Below, one piece after another: positions 37,330 through 48,451 of a stretch of DNA of 64,000 nucleotides. The DNA is from Azolla pinnata (lineage: Eukaryota; Streptophyta; Polypodiopsida; Salviniales; Salviniaceae): the NCBI GenBank assembly GCA_037176905.1, contig JBBBWG010006446.1, forward strand, positions 6,580-70,579. The letters are read 5' to 3'. The translations under genes were made by a program, and so were the position numbers. The first letter of the stretch is position 1. Each line of letters opens with the position of its first letter. The notes beneath the pieces were generated by a model. The model searched no databases. It saw only the letters and a program-made list of their open reading frames with translations, and was not told where the DNA came from.

Positions 37330-39168
37330 CTAAGATCCGGGGTTTTGTGGAAACAGATTAAGCAGACTGGGGTATGTAGTACCAGCAATAGCAACATCAG
37401 GAGGAGGAGGAAGAGGAGGAGGAAGAAGAGGATGGTCTGTGTAGTGGAGAGACCATGGAACCTTGTGGGGACATTGTAAATGCCAACTTATGTCCTCGTC
37501 CATGTTGTTGTTGTTGTTGCTGTTGCTGTTACTGCCATCGATGTTGTTGTTGTTACTGTTACCGTAATTGTTATTATTGTTGTTGTTGTTGTTATTGTTG
37601 TTACTGTTACCGTAGTAGTTGTTGTTACTGCTACCGTTGCTGTTATTGTTGTTGTTGTTGTTGCTGTTGATGTTGTTGTCGTCGTCGTCGTCGCTGTTGC
37701 TGTTATTGTTATGAGAGTTCTTGTAACTAACAAGAGAAGGGGAACTTAGAAGAGCGGTGTGCGTCGGGCAGCGCCAGTCGCAAAGCCTCTCGAGATCTGG
37801 CACTAACGGAGTGACGGGGCTACAGTGGGAAACAACTGGGCTAGCCAGAAGAAGAAGAGCCGGGTGCCCGCTAGAGTCGAGAGCAACAGTGTGGGGCGAG
37901 AGTAGCGGGAGCAGCGGCTCTGCGTACACTGCGAAAAGGCTCGTCGCCGCCGCCGCCGTCAAGCATTGAATGCTGTTCATCGCCATCCTCCTCCTCTCGT
38001 GAAGCGTCGGAGGAGGAGGGGTCTAGTGGAGCTGGTCGAGAGGAGAGCCGATAAGCATCGCGATCGGGCTTGTACTCGCTGTGGTGCAGGTGATTGGGCC
38101 TGATGGAACACTGCTAGTAGTGTTGGCATGGCTAGCAGTACCGGCATGTATTGCAGTACTGGCATGGCTAGCAGTACTGGCATGGCTAGCAGTAGCGGCA
38201 TGGCTAGCAGTATTGGCATGGATTGCATTATTGGCATGGCTAGCAGTATTGGCATGGCTAGCAGTACTGGCATGGATTACAGTACTGGCATGGATTGCAT
38301 TATTGGCATGGCTAGCAGTATTGGCATGGATTGCGGTACTGGCATGGCTAGCAGTATTGGCATGGCTAGCAGTACTGGCATGGCTAGCAATACTGGCATG
38401 GCTAGCAGTACTGGCATGGCTAACAGTAGCGGCATGACTAGCAGTAGCGGCATGGCTAGCAGTACTGGCATGGCTAGCAGTAATGGCATGGCTAGCAGTA
38501 TTGGCATGGCTAGCAGTAATGGCATGGCTAGCAGTATTGGCATGACTACCAGTAGCAACATGGCTAGCAGTATTGGCATGACTACCAGTAGCAACATGGC
38601 TAGCAGTATTGGCATGACTACCAGCACTGGCATGACTAGTAGTACTGGCATGGCTAGCAGTATTGGCATGACTACCAGCACTTGCATGGCTAGCAGTATT
38701 GGCATGACTACCAGTACTGGCATGACTAGTAGCACTGGCATGACTAGCAGCACTGGCATGGCTAGCAGTATTGGCATGACTAGCAGTACTGGCATGGCTA
38801 GCAGTATTGGCATGGCTACCTGTCAGCTGCTGGACGATGCTGCGGAAATCCGAAGCATGCGCATGCACAACTGCCCCCGCCGCAGCTCCGTTTCCTCCGG
38901 TTCCTCCTCCATCGACGCCCCGCCAGAAGCAGCTCTCGGATTCCCTCTTCCTCCGAGAGCCTCCCGAGAAGGACGATGACAGACTCCGAGGAGGACGAGG
39001 AGGGGACGAGGGACGAGTGACAAGTACATGCTGCAGTGCAGTAGCGGTGGTGGTTTCACCTGCATCTGATACAACTGCTACCTCCTCAGGGCACATGCCA
39101 ATTAGCCTCTTGCCATCGTCGTCGTCGTCGTCGTCGTCTGCAGAAGCGTGGCCAGTGTGGTTCCTCAT
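37330..39168 (-). CDS. VQ-motif protein gene with minisatellite and internal TAG
   Basis: From the ATG at 39168 the frame runs 381 codons to a TAG at 38023-38025, then stays open in the same frame to 37330 (612 sense codons in all). The first part has an Asp8 run and, at about residues 105-116, ASDFRSIVQQLTG, a canonical VQ motif (FxxxVQxLTG) of the plant-specific family that binds WRKY factors and is phosphorylated by MAP kinases. A hexapeptide array (SHANTA/SHASTA type, about 38 copies) follows. After the TAG come LHERR, SPVTPLVPD and a terminal PSLLNLFP, which resemble C-terminal motifs of the VQ4/VQ13/VQ33-type proteins, plus long Asn-rich runs. So the two parts look like one gene. Either the TAG truncates it, or an intron 38023-38280 (donor ACT|GTAATC, acceptor CCACTAG, phase 0, 258 bp) removes it without a frameshift, or it is an assembly error. 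VQ genes usually lack introns. Confidence 0.75.
37498..37709 (-). repeat. Asn-codon-rich microsatellite (AAC/AAT)n
   Basis: The plus strand is GTT/TTG/GTA triplets with a GTC block at 37677-37692. On the minus strand this reads as long Asn runs with an Asp run in the C-terminal half of the VQ gene. Confidence 0.85.
38127..38817. repeat. 18-bp coding minisatellite, about 38 copies
   Basis: The unit is ATGGCTAGCAGTATTGGC on the plus strand with a few recurrent variants (ACTACC for GCTAGC, GATTGC, ATTAC, AGC). Because 18 is a multiple of three, several frames on both strands are open. The minus-strand frame continuous with the VQ motif gives the SHANTA/SHASTA/SHANNA hexapeptide. Different variants cluster regionally (ATGGATTGC at 38218-38335, ATGACTACC at 38540-38720), suggesting growth by local duplication. 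Confidence 0.95.
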
Positions 39169-40625
39169 CGGCTTTTCTGGTTGTCAGATCGATAAAACAC
39201 AAAAACAGATGATGTGAACTCGCAGAAAGGCACTCAGGGTGTGGGGGAGGGGGAGGGGGGGGAATGTGGCTTTCTTTATATATTTATATATATATATATA
39301 TACATTCAGGATCGAAAAGAAAAACGGTTTCCACGTGTTTTTGTGTTTAATTGGTTGGCAGAAACAGGAGAAAGGGAAGAGTTAGATTTATGTCGTTTAG
39401 TATTGCAGCGCCGATCTGCGAAGCGGGTTACATTTGCGATAAACCGGAAACAGCTCGAAAAGCGCTTCCGTTATTGTCCAAAATCCGGCTTTTTTGAAGG
39501 ATCGATTTCCACAGGTAATAACGCGGTGAGATTTCGAGCAGAGGAGACGCCGAAAGTGCGAACGGAATGTTTCGAGGATTTGGGAACTGTGGAAGGCCGC
39601 GGATACGCTCCAATTATTGTTGCCAGTGAGGACCATCTGTCTATATATGGATGCCATGCGGAAATCGGAGCTTTCTTGTTTCCTTCTGCGTGGCCACCTT
39701 CGCTGTCGCACGTATCTGTTATGGACCCGAAAAATCTGAAGACGTCATCAGGCGTTTTTTCTTCTTTTTTTTTACGAATCGAATCATCGCAGGGGGGAGG
39801 GGGGGCTTGACCTCATCACTGGGCTTACAGATCGAATAATCGCTTCCTCGCTGCTGCTTCTTCCGTACCCTCGATCGATCAATCGATCGATCGATCGATT
39901 GATCTGTGCAGGGCATCCCTTGCCTCAGTTAAGCCGCTCCTTTTCCTCTCGATTCGTTCTCTTCCGATTCCCTCTCTTTCTTGACATACAGCCTGCATTA
40001 TTTCGGCCCATTCTGCCGAAATCGCGTGTAAAGATCGCTTGCTGTGTCCTCGTATCCGAGGTTGTTTCACACACTGTGTGTCGAAAAGCATCACGGCAAA
40101 AACTGCAATGTATATCAATGCTAAAATGTATTGACAGTTTACATGGCAAATGCGCATTCCTTGCTTCTATTTTTTAGCCACACATGTTGAGCTTGTTTCT
40201 CTCAGCATCTCCACCGATCAATTCTTCCACAAACGATGAAATTTTATTATTTTTTGTGCTGCCACGGAGGTGTCTCCACCGATCAAAATCACACTGGCCT
40301 TCTGCTGTTCATACAAATTTACCGGCATCATCCAAGGAGCTGATACTACAGCTCGGGGATCGCGACACCAGCAGTTTGGCCCACAACGGGTGAGTAATAT
40401 AACCTAAGTTTCGATCCATTCGTCAAAAAATAAAAAACAAAAAATCGAAATCGAATGAAATATCCTTTCGCCAGATATCGAGATCATAATTGTAAGGCTG
40501 AAGATTACACAACAGACTTATGATCTTACAGAAAAATCTTTCTTTAACAGCTAAAGATTACAGCAGATATATATCTTACAAAAAGATCTGTCCAAAAAAC
40601 TCCAGAATTTTGTTAAGTAAAACTT
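39169..40625. other. Shared upstream region of divergent VQ and MED17 genes
   Basis: No gene recognised. It includes a G-rich run (39242-39262), a TA-rich tract (39284-39302), a run of T at about 39755-39772, a GATC repeat (CGATCGAT words, 39871-39902), and AT-rich sequence before the MED17 leader. One open frame of about 198 codons (39214-39810) crosses the simple repeats and shows no domain. Confidence 0.6.
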
Positions 40626-40628
40626 GAA

Positions 40629-40672
<44 letters not shown>

Positions 40673-40677
40673 GGAAG
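40626..40677 (+). repeat. (GAA)n microsatellite in the MED17 leader
   Basis: About 16 GAA triplets with two GAG interruptions, ending 31 bp upstream of the MED17 start codon. Confidence 0.9.
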
Positions 40678-40708
40678 TCTTTTCTGATTATCTGCTCTGA
40701 GAAACAGA

Positions 40709-43700
40709 ATGGTGGGTACCACTGTGAATCTGGACCTTCTGCCATTGAAGCGCCCCTTTGCTATCGAGGAATCGGGAGCAGAACACCTCCCACCGTATGC
40801 TTCTCTCCCTCTCTCTCAGTTGTGCCAAGTTTTGTATCAGGGTGTTCTTTCTCCTGTTTCAATGCTCTTTTGGTGTTTTTCGTTAAGATTCCGATGTTCT
40901 TCGCAATGGGCATTTGCCGTCACTTCCAAGTGCAAAGCGTGCTCTAGTTTGGGAACGAGCAGATGTGGACGCATTTATCTGCTTGTGGAGCCCCAACTAA
41001 AAGAGTTGGAAGTGTGAAGCTATGCTTTTATTGACCATGTTATTCTAGGGCAAAAGAAGACCTTGAAAGTGAAGGGTTTTCTGGTTCACAAGGACGTGTA
41101 CCTAGTAAGTTAGTTCAGTTTTAATGAGAGAGCAGTGATCTCACGAACGCATGGGAGAGGTATTGGAGTCCGCTGAAACATTCCAATGATCCTCACTCTA
41201 AGAATTAAGAATTTAGCAATAGAGATGTAACGTATATTTCATTTATTTGTCCTTTCTTACAAAAAATAAGTCCTTTGTATTAGATAATCAAGAGGCATAG
41301 CACTATTTGCAGCTAGTGTATTCTATGTATGAATCAAGATTTCCTGAATTATTCATTCCTTGCACTCAGCTGTGGAAAGAGAAGGGCGGAATGGCCATTT
41401 TGATGCAAGATATATCTTTCGAGAGAGGAAGAAAGGCATCATTATGTAATTAGCAACTGATTCATCTTCTAAAAAGTTGAGCATTCAGCTAAGTTTATAG
41501 TGCTTAGCTTGTTACGATCATGGCAAGGAGTGTGCAGCTGATGAATTGGAAGCTTTGCAATAAAAGTGGAAGATGTCCTTTTTGGAGCTCAAGGACGCAC
41601 TACTGGTGCATGTTTTATTAGAATTTGTAAAATGGTGTCGAAGTTTCATATGTGCATTTCTTTATATCCAATTTGCAAAGAAAGAACTAAGCAACAAGAA
41701 AAATTTAACTAATGGATATAAACTCAATACGAAGGTCCTGGGTATATGTTTTCATGTTTTAACAAATAGAAGCTTTGGAAAGCCATGGCATGTGTTTCAT
41801 ACATGCATGCATTCGTGAAAATAAAAATTTCATGTTCTTGCATTTTCAATGTAAAATATCGTGAGAATAAATAAAGCCGGAGTTTTGATGATGCACCTTA
41901 ATTCTCTTAATTGCAAGATGCATCTTGTAGTAATAAGGATTTTGAGGCTACAATTAGGTTAATCTGTGATGATGAACTTTTTCATGGTTATTGTACATAT
42001 GTTATGATACTATCAGGGATTTTGTTTTTTCATAATTAATATTTATACACTGTTGGTTCTTGATAATACTCATTTGACACGGTACATATACTTCAGAAAT
42101 AACTCGTTTTCCTGCATGAATAACAGTGTTATCACAGAAGATGTTCAATGAGAACTTTCGGGAGTCTCTTGAACTTTACTGGCACACTTTCTTGATTAGC
42201 ATTGGCACTAAAATTTCTTTTTACATGTTTGATACTTGTGGCTGAATAGTTAATTAACATCATGTTTCCTTTATCACGTGCGAGGCACTACATAAACACT
42301 CCCAAACTTCTATTTCCTTACACACACAATTTGCAAGAATAGAAGCAGACTACTTCGGTGTTACAAATGTTTTCCGTTTACCTGTTAAAATGGCATAATT
42401 AGTATGTCCACATCTTTTGGCTGTAGACTATAAAAATGGCATAATTATCTTTTGGTTTTATTGATTCTGGACTGTAGAGAAATAGAAAAGATCAGAGGCA
42501 TATTATCTGATGATCTGTATGTTGTTACTTTTTTCTGAAGTATCATACTACGTCAAGTACATCTTAATATACAGTTTATGTCATTGACCAAATGGCAGTG
42601 AACATACTCCTGAGGAAAAGTTGCGCTTTCTACTACAGCGCGTCGATTTTGGAGGTGCAGAAGAGAAGGATGCCAAGAAGGCTAAAACCACCAAAGAAGC
42701 TGCTGCACAGGCAGCTTCAAAATGGCCATGGCAGGGACTTGTTGAGAATCTGCAAATGGCTCAACAAGAGCTTTCTTACATTTTGGACTTCATTACCCAT
42801 GTAAGAAATGCTTATTCAGTTTGTTGTTCTCCAAAATACGGCATCATTTTCAAATAGACTATTGTTAAGCTGCATAAACCATTTAAATCTCTTTGAAATG
42901 TTAACATATCTACATTCTTTTGGAAGTCAAGCATGTTTCATATGCAAATAAATTCATAAAGAATTTGCTGACAGGTGGAAGCAAATGATACTATAACTGT
43001 GGCTAGTATGCAGAAACCAAAACAATTGTTGAATGAGGCTTGCTCAGAACTAGCATTGCGGGCAGCTTCAAAACTGCACAGCTTTAAGGTTATGAAGTTT
43101 TCATTATTAAATGTATTGATGCATATTGCTATAGCTATATAGGCACAAATACACATCCGTACAAATGTATTTGTGTGTATATCTGCATATATGTACCTAC
43201 AGATAAAGTTTTCTTGCAAAGTAATGCATTATTTATAAAGTAATGCTCTGTAAAGGTTGCTAAAGTCTCTCTTGTTTGATTGTTGTTCATGGTTGCATTG
43301 TAAAGTGCATATTTTTGTACTTGTATCCATCATGGTGGCTACTATTTCCTTTGTTTTCTGGGTTTGCTGCTTACTTCCTCTTTATCAGTTAAGGGATCAT
43401 GAATATTTTCTTAAGTATTATTTTATAAGCTTGTGTGTACTCTTCATCCACCTTATGTGTTGAAGGAAGGTGTATCTTTTTGTATTGTCTATTTGAGGTT
43501 TGCAATCAGTCCTATATCAGAAGCAAAAACAAAACACTGGTTTTAAGGGGAAATTTTAAATGTCCAAGAGAATGATGAATATTTTCTATCTCATTTTCTA
43601 TTACTAGAACCAAGGCATTTGTTTCATTGGCCGCTGGCCGATCCCGGTGGTAGATTTTTCCTTGTTCAGGTTTTGTTCTGATATTTCTTTCCATAGCACT

Positions 43701-46700
43701 AGGGAGAACCCTTTTTCTTATTTTTCTCAATGAACATGGAAAAATATTGGGTATCACTATGAATGGAGTTGTATCATAATTAGGACTAAAGATTTCTTGT
43801 TTGCGGGGGCCAATTTATACGAAAAGAAGCATATATATACGTCAGATATTTGTTTGCTTTGGATGAGGAAGGATTACTACTACATGTATGTATATGCTCA
43901 ACATTGTAGCTGGCGCTTTTTGGAAGGCACCTAAGTTACATCAGCTACTTGATGATCATCAGTCATTTGAATGGGTGATGATTTCATTTGTACAAATGGG
44001 TGTCTGAAGGCGTTTTAAAGTTTGTCCATCTTGATCTTGTTTGAAACTTTGACCAAATATTTTTATAGCTACATAAGCCGTGTAAGTATATGGGTACCTA
44101 ATGTGTACCGCATTATATTGATTTGAATGGGCAATGATTTCAGTTGAACAAATGGAGTCTTGTCAAAACCTTGTCCAGAAATATGACGTAGTATGTTGAT
44201 AGCTACATAAAGGTATTACTATGTGGGTATCACGATATTGATGTTAGTATATAGCTACTTACCTATATAACATGCATTTTTGCAAAGACTTGCTGCTCAT
44301 TACTGTGTTCTCTGTAGAAAATTGGAAAGTATCTGAAACAAACTGCAAAAGCATTGGAGCAACAAGTTGATAGAGAAGCTGTTTTTTATGGAGCCCTTAT
44401 GAGGTATTATACTACAGGATTGGAAGAGAATATTTAGCATAACCAATCCATTTCTTGCCAGTTTGATTCTGTACTGAATTATTCAAATGTTAGCCAGGCT
44501 TCAACAACATTGGAAAGTAAAGAGACTCCGAGGCATTTCTGCAGGTCCAGGTGGGAATGCAGGTTTCACCATTGACCTGACATATCCACAAATGCCAATA
44601 GAAATGTTGGCTGGGTTGTCGATGAAATCAGCTGGCTTATATTCTGTCAACGTTGAGCAAGATTCGAGTGGATTGTTAATAGCTGATGTTCCAAGCCATA
44701 GCATCAATACAATTGGCATTCACTTTGTTGGACCTTACATTCCTCACAGCCACCTTTCTTCAAGGGATAAACTGGGTACTGTATCACCTGATTCAGCTGT
44801 TTGTGAAGGTACCAGAACAGGAATGGAGAGAAAACAATTTATTTCCAATGGAAAAGATGTTGGGGAGGCGGTCAGTAAAGGTGCAATTACAGCGCACTCG
44901 GTGCTTCGACGGATTCAAATGGCCTTAGTTGAAGAACAGGTAGAAAGAAGGGTAAACATATACAACATATTGTAAGTGTTAAGGTATAGGAGATAAAAGA
45001 ATTGGTATTTTCCTAAATACCAATTTGTTCCTGTGACCAAACAGTAACTATGTCTAAGCATTCATTGCCATCAACCAAACAGATTAAGCATTTGATCATA
45101 TAGAAATATCTTCGTATATTGAACGTTCGCTGATCAAAACTGCATCCTCAAAATTATATCCCTCAAATCCTGCCTCTCCCACCCAATAGGTTAGGTCTGA
45201 AAAAGATTTACGCTCCACGAATCCATCTCGAACCAAAGGTTCTCCGGCCATATGCACCGGTTCATCGTAACCGTTCGAGAGCGAAAAAACAAACTAAACG
45301 CAGAAGCTAGACAATTGCTTTGCTAGCGGCCCAACAAGAAAAGAAGCGGATCAAGACTAGGTTAATCAATTAAATTTTAATTTCTTAAAATCTTGCCATG
45401 CCATGGAAATTAGGAAACCGGTGCATTTGGCGAATAAAGTCGGAAGAATAATTTGTTATTTTTTGGCCAGGGTTTTGATGATTAGAATAGCATTCAAAAA
45501 CACACTCTCATATTCTCCCTGAATATATTATTGGAATACTTCCATTAAAAGAGAAGGCAAATTTTGTGTCAGCAAACGTTTTTACTTGCAATCTAATTTG
45601 TTTGCGCATTTATTTGTGCTTTAAGCAGATTTTTGAATGGACAATTAGAGAAGGTCTGTTATCATCATCTGGCTTGGTAGTAACTGGCGTCAATGAGAAC
45701 AGTGTCAGACTGAGCTTGGGAAATTCGTGCGCTCTGGTCTTAGAGCTTTCAAAGTTCAACAAGAGTGATATTTTGATGGAAGATTCCAGAACAATGAAAA
45801 ATGAGCTTGATTCAGAAGAGATCAAACCTGAGGCAGCTATTTCTGAACCAGCAGAACTTGGCGACAAATCAAAGGAAAAACGCAGAAGTTACTTGGCTGA
45901 CATGAGTGCAATGGTCTGTTTACACCAGGCTTTCTATAAAAGTGCTTTTTCATATTCTAGAGTACCAGAGTCACCACCATATCCAACATTAAAGGCTAAC
46001 CAGGGTAGAACCACAGATGGAGCTTTGATGTTGACAAAGTTGAGAGATTCTTTAATAAACGCTTCCCAAGATTTGGTGGTTGTGGAACCACTGAAATACT
46101 TTGCTTTCAGCATGCGCCACCGAGTGTTCAGTTTCAGAGTACTATCAGAATTAGAGAAACTGGTAAAACTCTTTTGTGTTTGTAGAGACTATGAAAATGT
46201 GTGCTCTGGACAATTACAGCCACCTTCAATCAAACTATACAGAAAGTGTACCACTTAGAAATGGAGGTCCACGTAAATTATAAATCAAAGAAAGTTAGCT
46301 AGGCCTTTTCTAATATAATCAAAAAACATTTCGTGATTCTCGATGACAGGAATGGGCTTGATTGCAGATATTCGTGTTGATGTTTCTAATTGGAAATCTA
46401 ATTCGTAGTAAACTTATTGCAGATATTCGTGTTGAGTGCATTTTGTTCGAATAGTGTATTACCTCAGCATATCTCGTCAAACAATTTATAATGAATGAAG
46501 TAGATAATCATCGTCTAGATGCAGTCATTGATTGCTTTTCCTCTTTTTTTTTGTACATCATTCTGTCTATAATATATATTCTGTGCATGGTGCAGGTATG
46601 TAGAGTCCCTTACCTATTTCTCTTATTTCATCCTACATGGAATGCAAGGCTCACAGTTTGGATGATTAAATTGGAAATACCTCAACCACTAGTACAAGGA

Positions 46701-47455
46701 TGGAAGATGAACATGGTTGGCTGGGTGGATGCACAAAAGAAAAGTCGGTCAAAGTTCCAACTCAAACTGCTTATATATGACACCACCATTTTTGTAGAAG
46801 GCATAGAGTCATTGCACATAGCAGAAGGTTCAAATCCAAGTGCATTCCAACGATCTAAACATCAATGTGATTTGGCTGAGCTGCCAGGCTTCCTTTTATA
46901 TCAGGTATGGGTTTTCATATCCCATGCTGAAGATAATTTAGAAATGCAATGCTTTTACATCAAGCTCTCATAATGTCTTCTTGTTTTCACCAAGTTGTAT
47001 CTGAAGATATTGTATAGTTTAATAACTATCAAAGATGGGGCATGAGTGTTGCATGTGAATTTTATTTTGGGAACAGCAGTCAGCATTTTATGTAAAGGGT
47101 TTATACAACTCCCTCTCACATTCTAACGCTCCAGAGGTTGTTGAATGTTCAGCTTGCAGCACATTTGACAAGGTGGTTATATGAAGAGGCACTTGTCATG
47201 GGTCTGAAGGTTCAAAGAAATTTGTTGAGTATTTTCTTTGATATCAATGGCAATGAGGACTTTGCGCTCATAGCTGCCCTTGATGTTCAAGCATATTGTA
47301 TCAACTGGTGGCTTCAGCTGGGTCTGAAGTCAGAAGAAGACCGGGAGGAGGATATGGCTTCAAAGGGTGGCAAGAGGTTCTTAGGGCCAATCAACTTAGA
47401 AACATTAAGAGGTGTACTTGTGGATCTGCTAAGTCTTCGCCTTGATGATGCTTAA
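40709..47455 (+). CDS. MED17: Mediator of RNA polymerase II transcription subunit 17
   Basis: A head-module scaffold subunit of the Mediator complex in the nucleus. Exons 40709-40794, 42599-42800, 42975-43088, 44318-44403, 44498-44939, 45629-46162, 46596-46904 and 47135-47455 join in phase to give 697 aa (Arabidopsis MED17 is about 650). Diagnostic stretches: the N-terminal LDLLPLKRPFAIEESGAEHL, WQGLVENLQMAQQELSYILD, VEANDTITVASMQKPK, KYLKQTAKALEQQVDREAVF, YGALMRLQQHWKVKRLR, GFTIDL, the SLGNSCALVLELS region, CRVPYLFLLFHPTWNARLTVW, KHQCDLAELPGFLLYQ and a C-terminal INWWLQL...LETLRGVLVDLL. Each has a counterpart in plant MED17. Intron 1 is 1.8 kb. Intron 3 (about 1.2 kb) contains two diverged copies of an AATGGGTGATGATTTCA-type segment near 43970 and 44125. 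Transcription runs toward POD1, which lies tail to tail. Confidence 0.95.
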
Positions 47456-48451
47456 CGAATGATTAATCTCAATTATGCCAAGCAAATGATAGTACTGCTG
47501 ATACAAACTGCCCGAGTTGGAATTACAAGACTGGCTGCAAGGAATACTCAATCTCAAACAACAGCATGACGTTTCCAGAACACAATGAAGCTTGAGTTGA
47601 CTACACCTCAGGAGATTCATGGGCTTATGCGAAAGCCGCATTCTTCTGAATCCGCAGAGTATACATACCATCCCCATAACAAGTGTGGCCTATGAACAGG
47701 CATGTACTGTCTGAGAGCCCATGCATTCGAGATCGTTCTTCCAGATGCAAATGATTGTAACATGGGTTGTATTTGAGCCTCCGGTGCATTACACGTTGAG
47801 ATTTACTACTTCGATTCACTGGTACACTTTTTTTCTGCTTGTGATTGATATCTGTACAGGATTAGTGTTTTTCTGTAATGTGAAAGAACCAATTAGTCTC
47901 AGTAGCCTCATTTTGGTCTGCAAAAAATATTGTGGGAGGTCGGTTTGAAACATGTTTGGATTTCTTCATGTTACTGATAAGAACATGTCCTTCACTTTGC
48001 TTTATTTCATATCTGCATTCTGTATATTTACTGTTGATCTGTGTACCATATCTGATGCAGTTTTATATTCCTGGTAGATACAATCAACAACTAATCACAA
48101 ATGGGTAGTCAAAAGTCTGGCTTTATGAATTTCGCTATATAAAGCCAGGCAAGCAGATGTTAATCACAATGATAAAGGTTCAAGCTACTATTTTTCATGA
48201 GCCAAAAACCACAAGAAGCAAACTGTTTAGGAGCTCCAAAGCTTGTAAATTGGGATCGGAGTGTAGAATTGCTCAAAAATCTGGCAATCCAATGCCAGGA
48301 ACACCCATGGGATCTTCGATTCGGAATAACAGGATTGTAAACCAACCTGTTTGAGCCGATCGTACAAGAGAACAGTGCTTGAAGGACTTTGATGCTTTGT
48401 ATATTTTTCTATCCGTAACTGTACAAAAAGACTTGCACCATATGATATGAA
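47456..48451. other. Intergenic region between convergent MED17 and POD1
   Basis: Shared 3' flank of about 1 kb. No recognised gene or repeat. Confidence 0.6.

Noticed and set aside
38023-38822. Intron starting at the LTG codon (ACAG|GTAGCC) to remove the whole minisatellite
   Set aside because: The acceptor that keeps phase (CACAG|CGAGT) still leaves the TAG, and the acceptor at the TAG shifts the frame. It does not restore the C-terminal motifs.
38128-38979. Plus-strand frame of about 280 codons (GMASST repeats) and a minus-strand MPxLLA frame
   Set aside because: These are other frames of the 18-bp minisatellite. Only the minus frame continuous with the VQ motif has support outside the repeat.
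39214-39810. 198-codon frame upstream of MED17
   Set aside because: Runs through G-rich, TA and poly-T simple sequence and has no domain. Probably chance openness in the promoter region.
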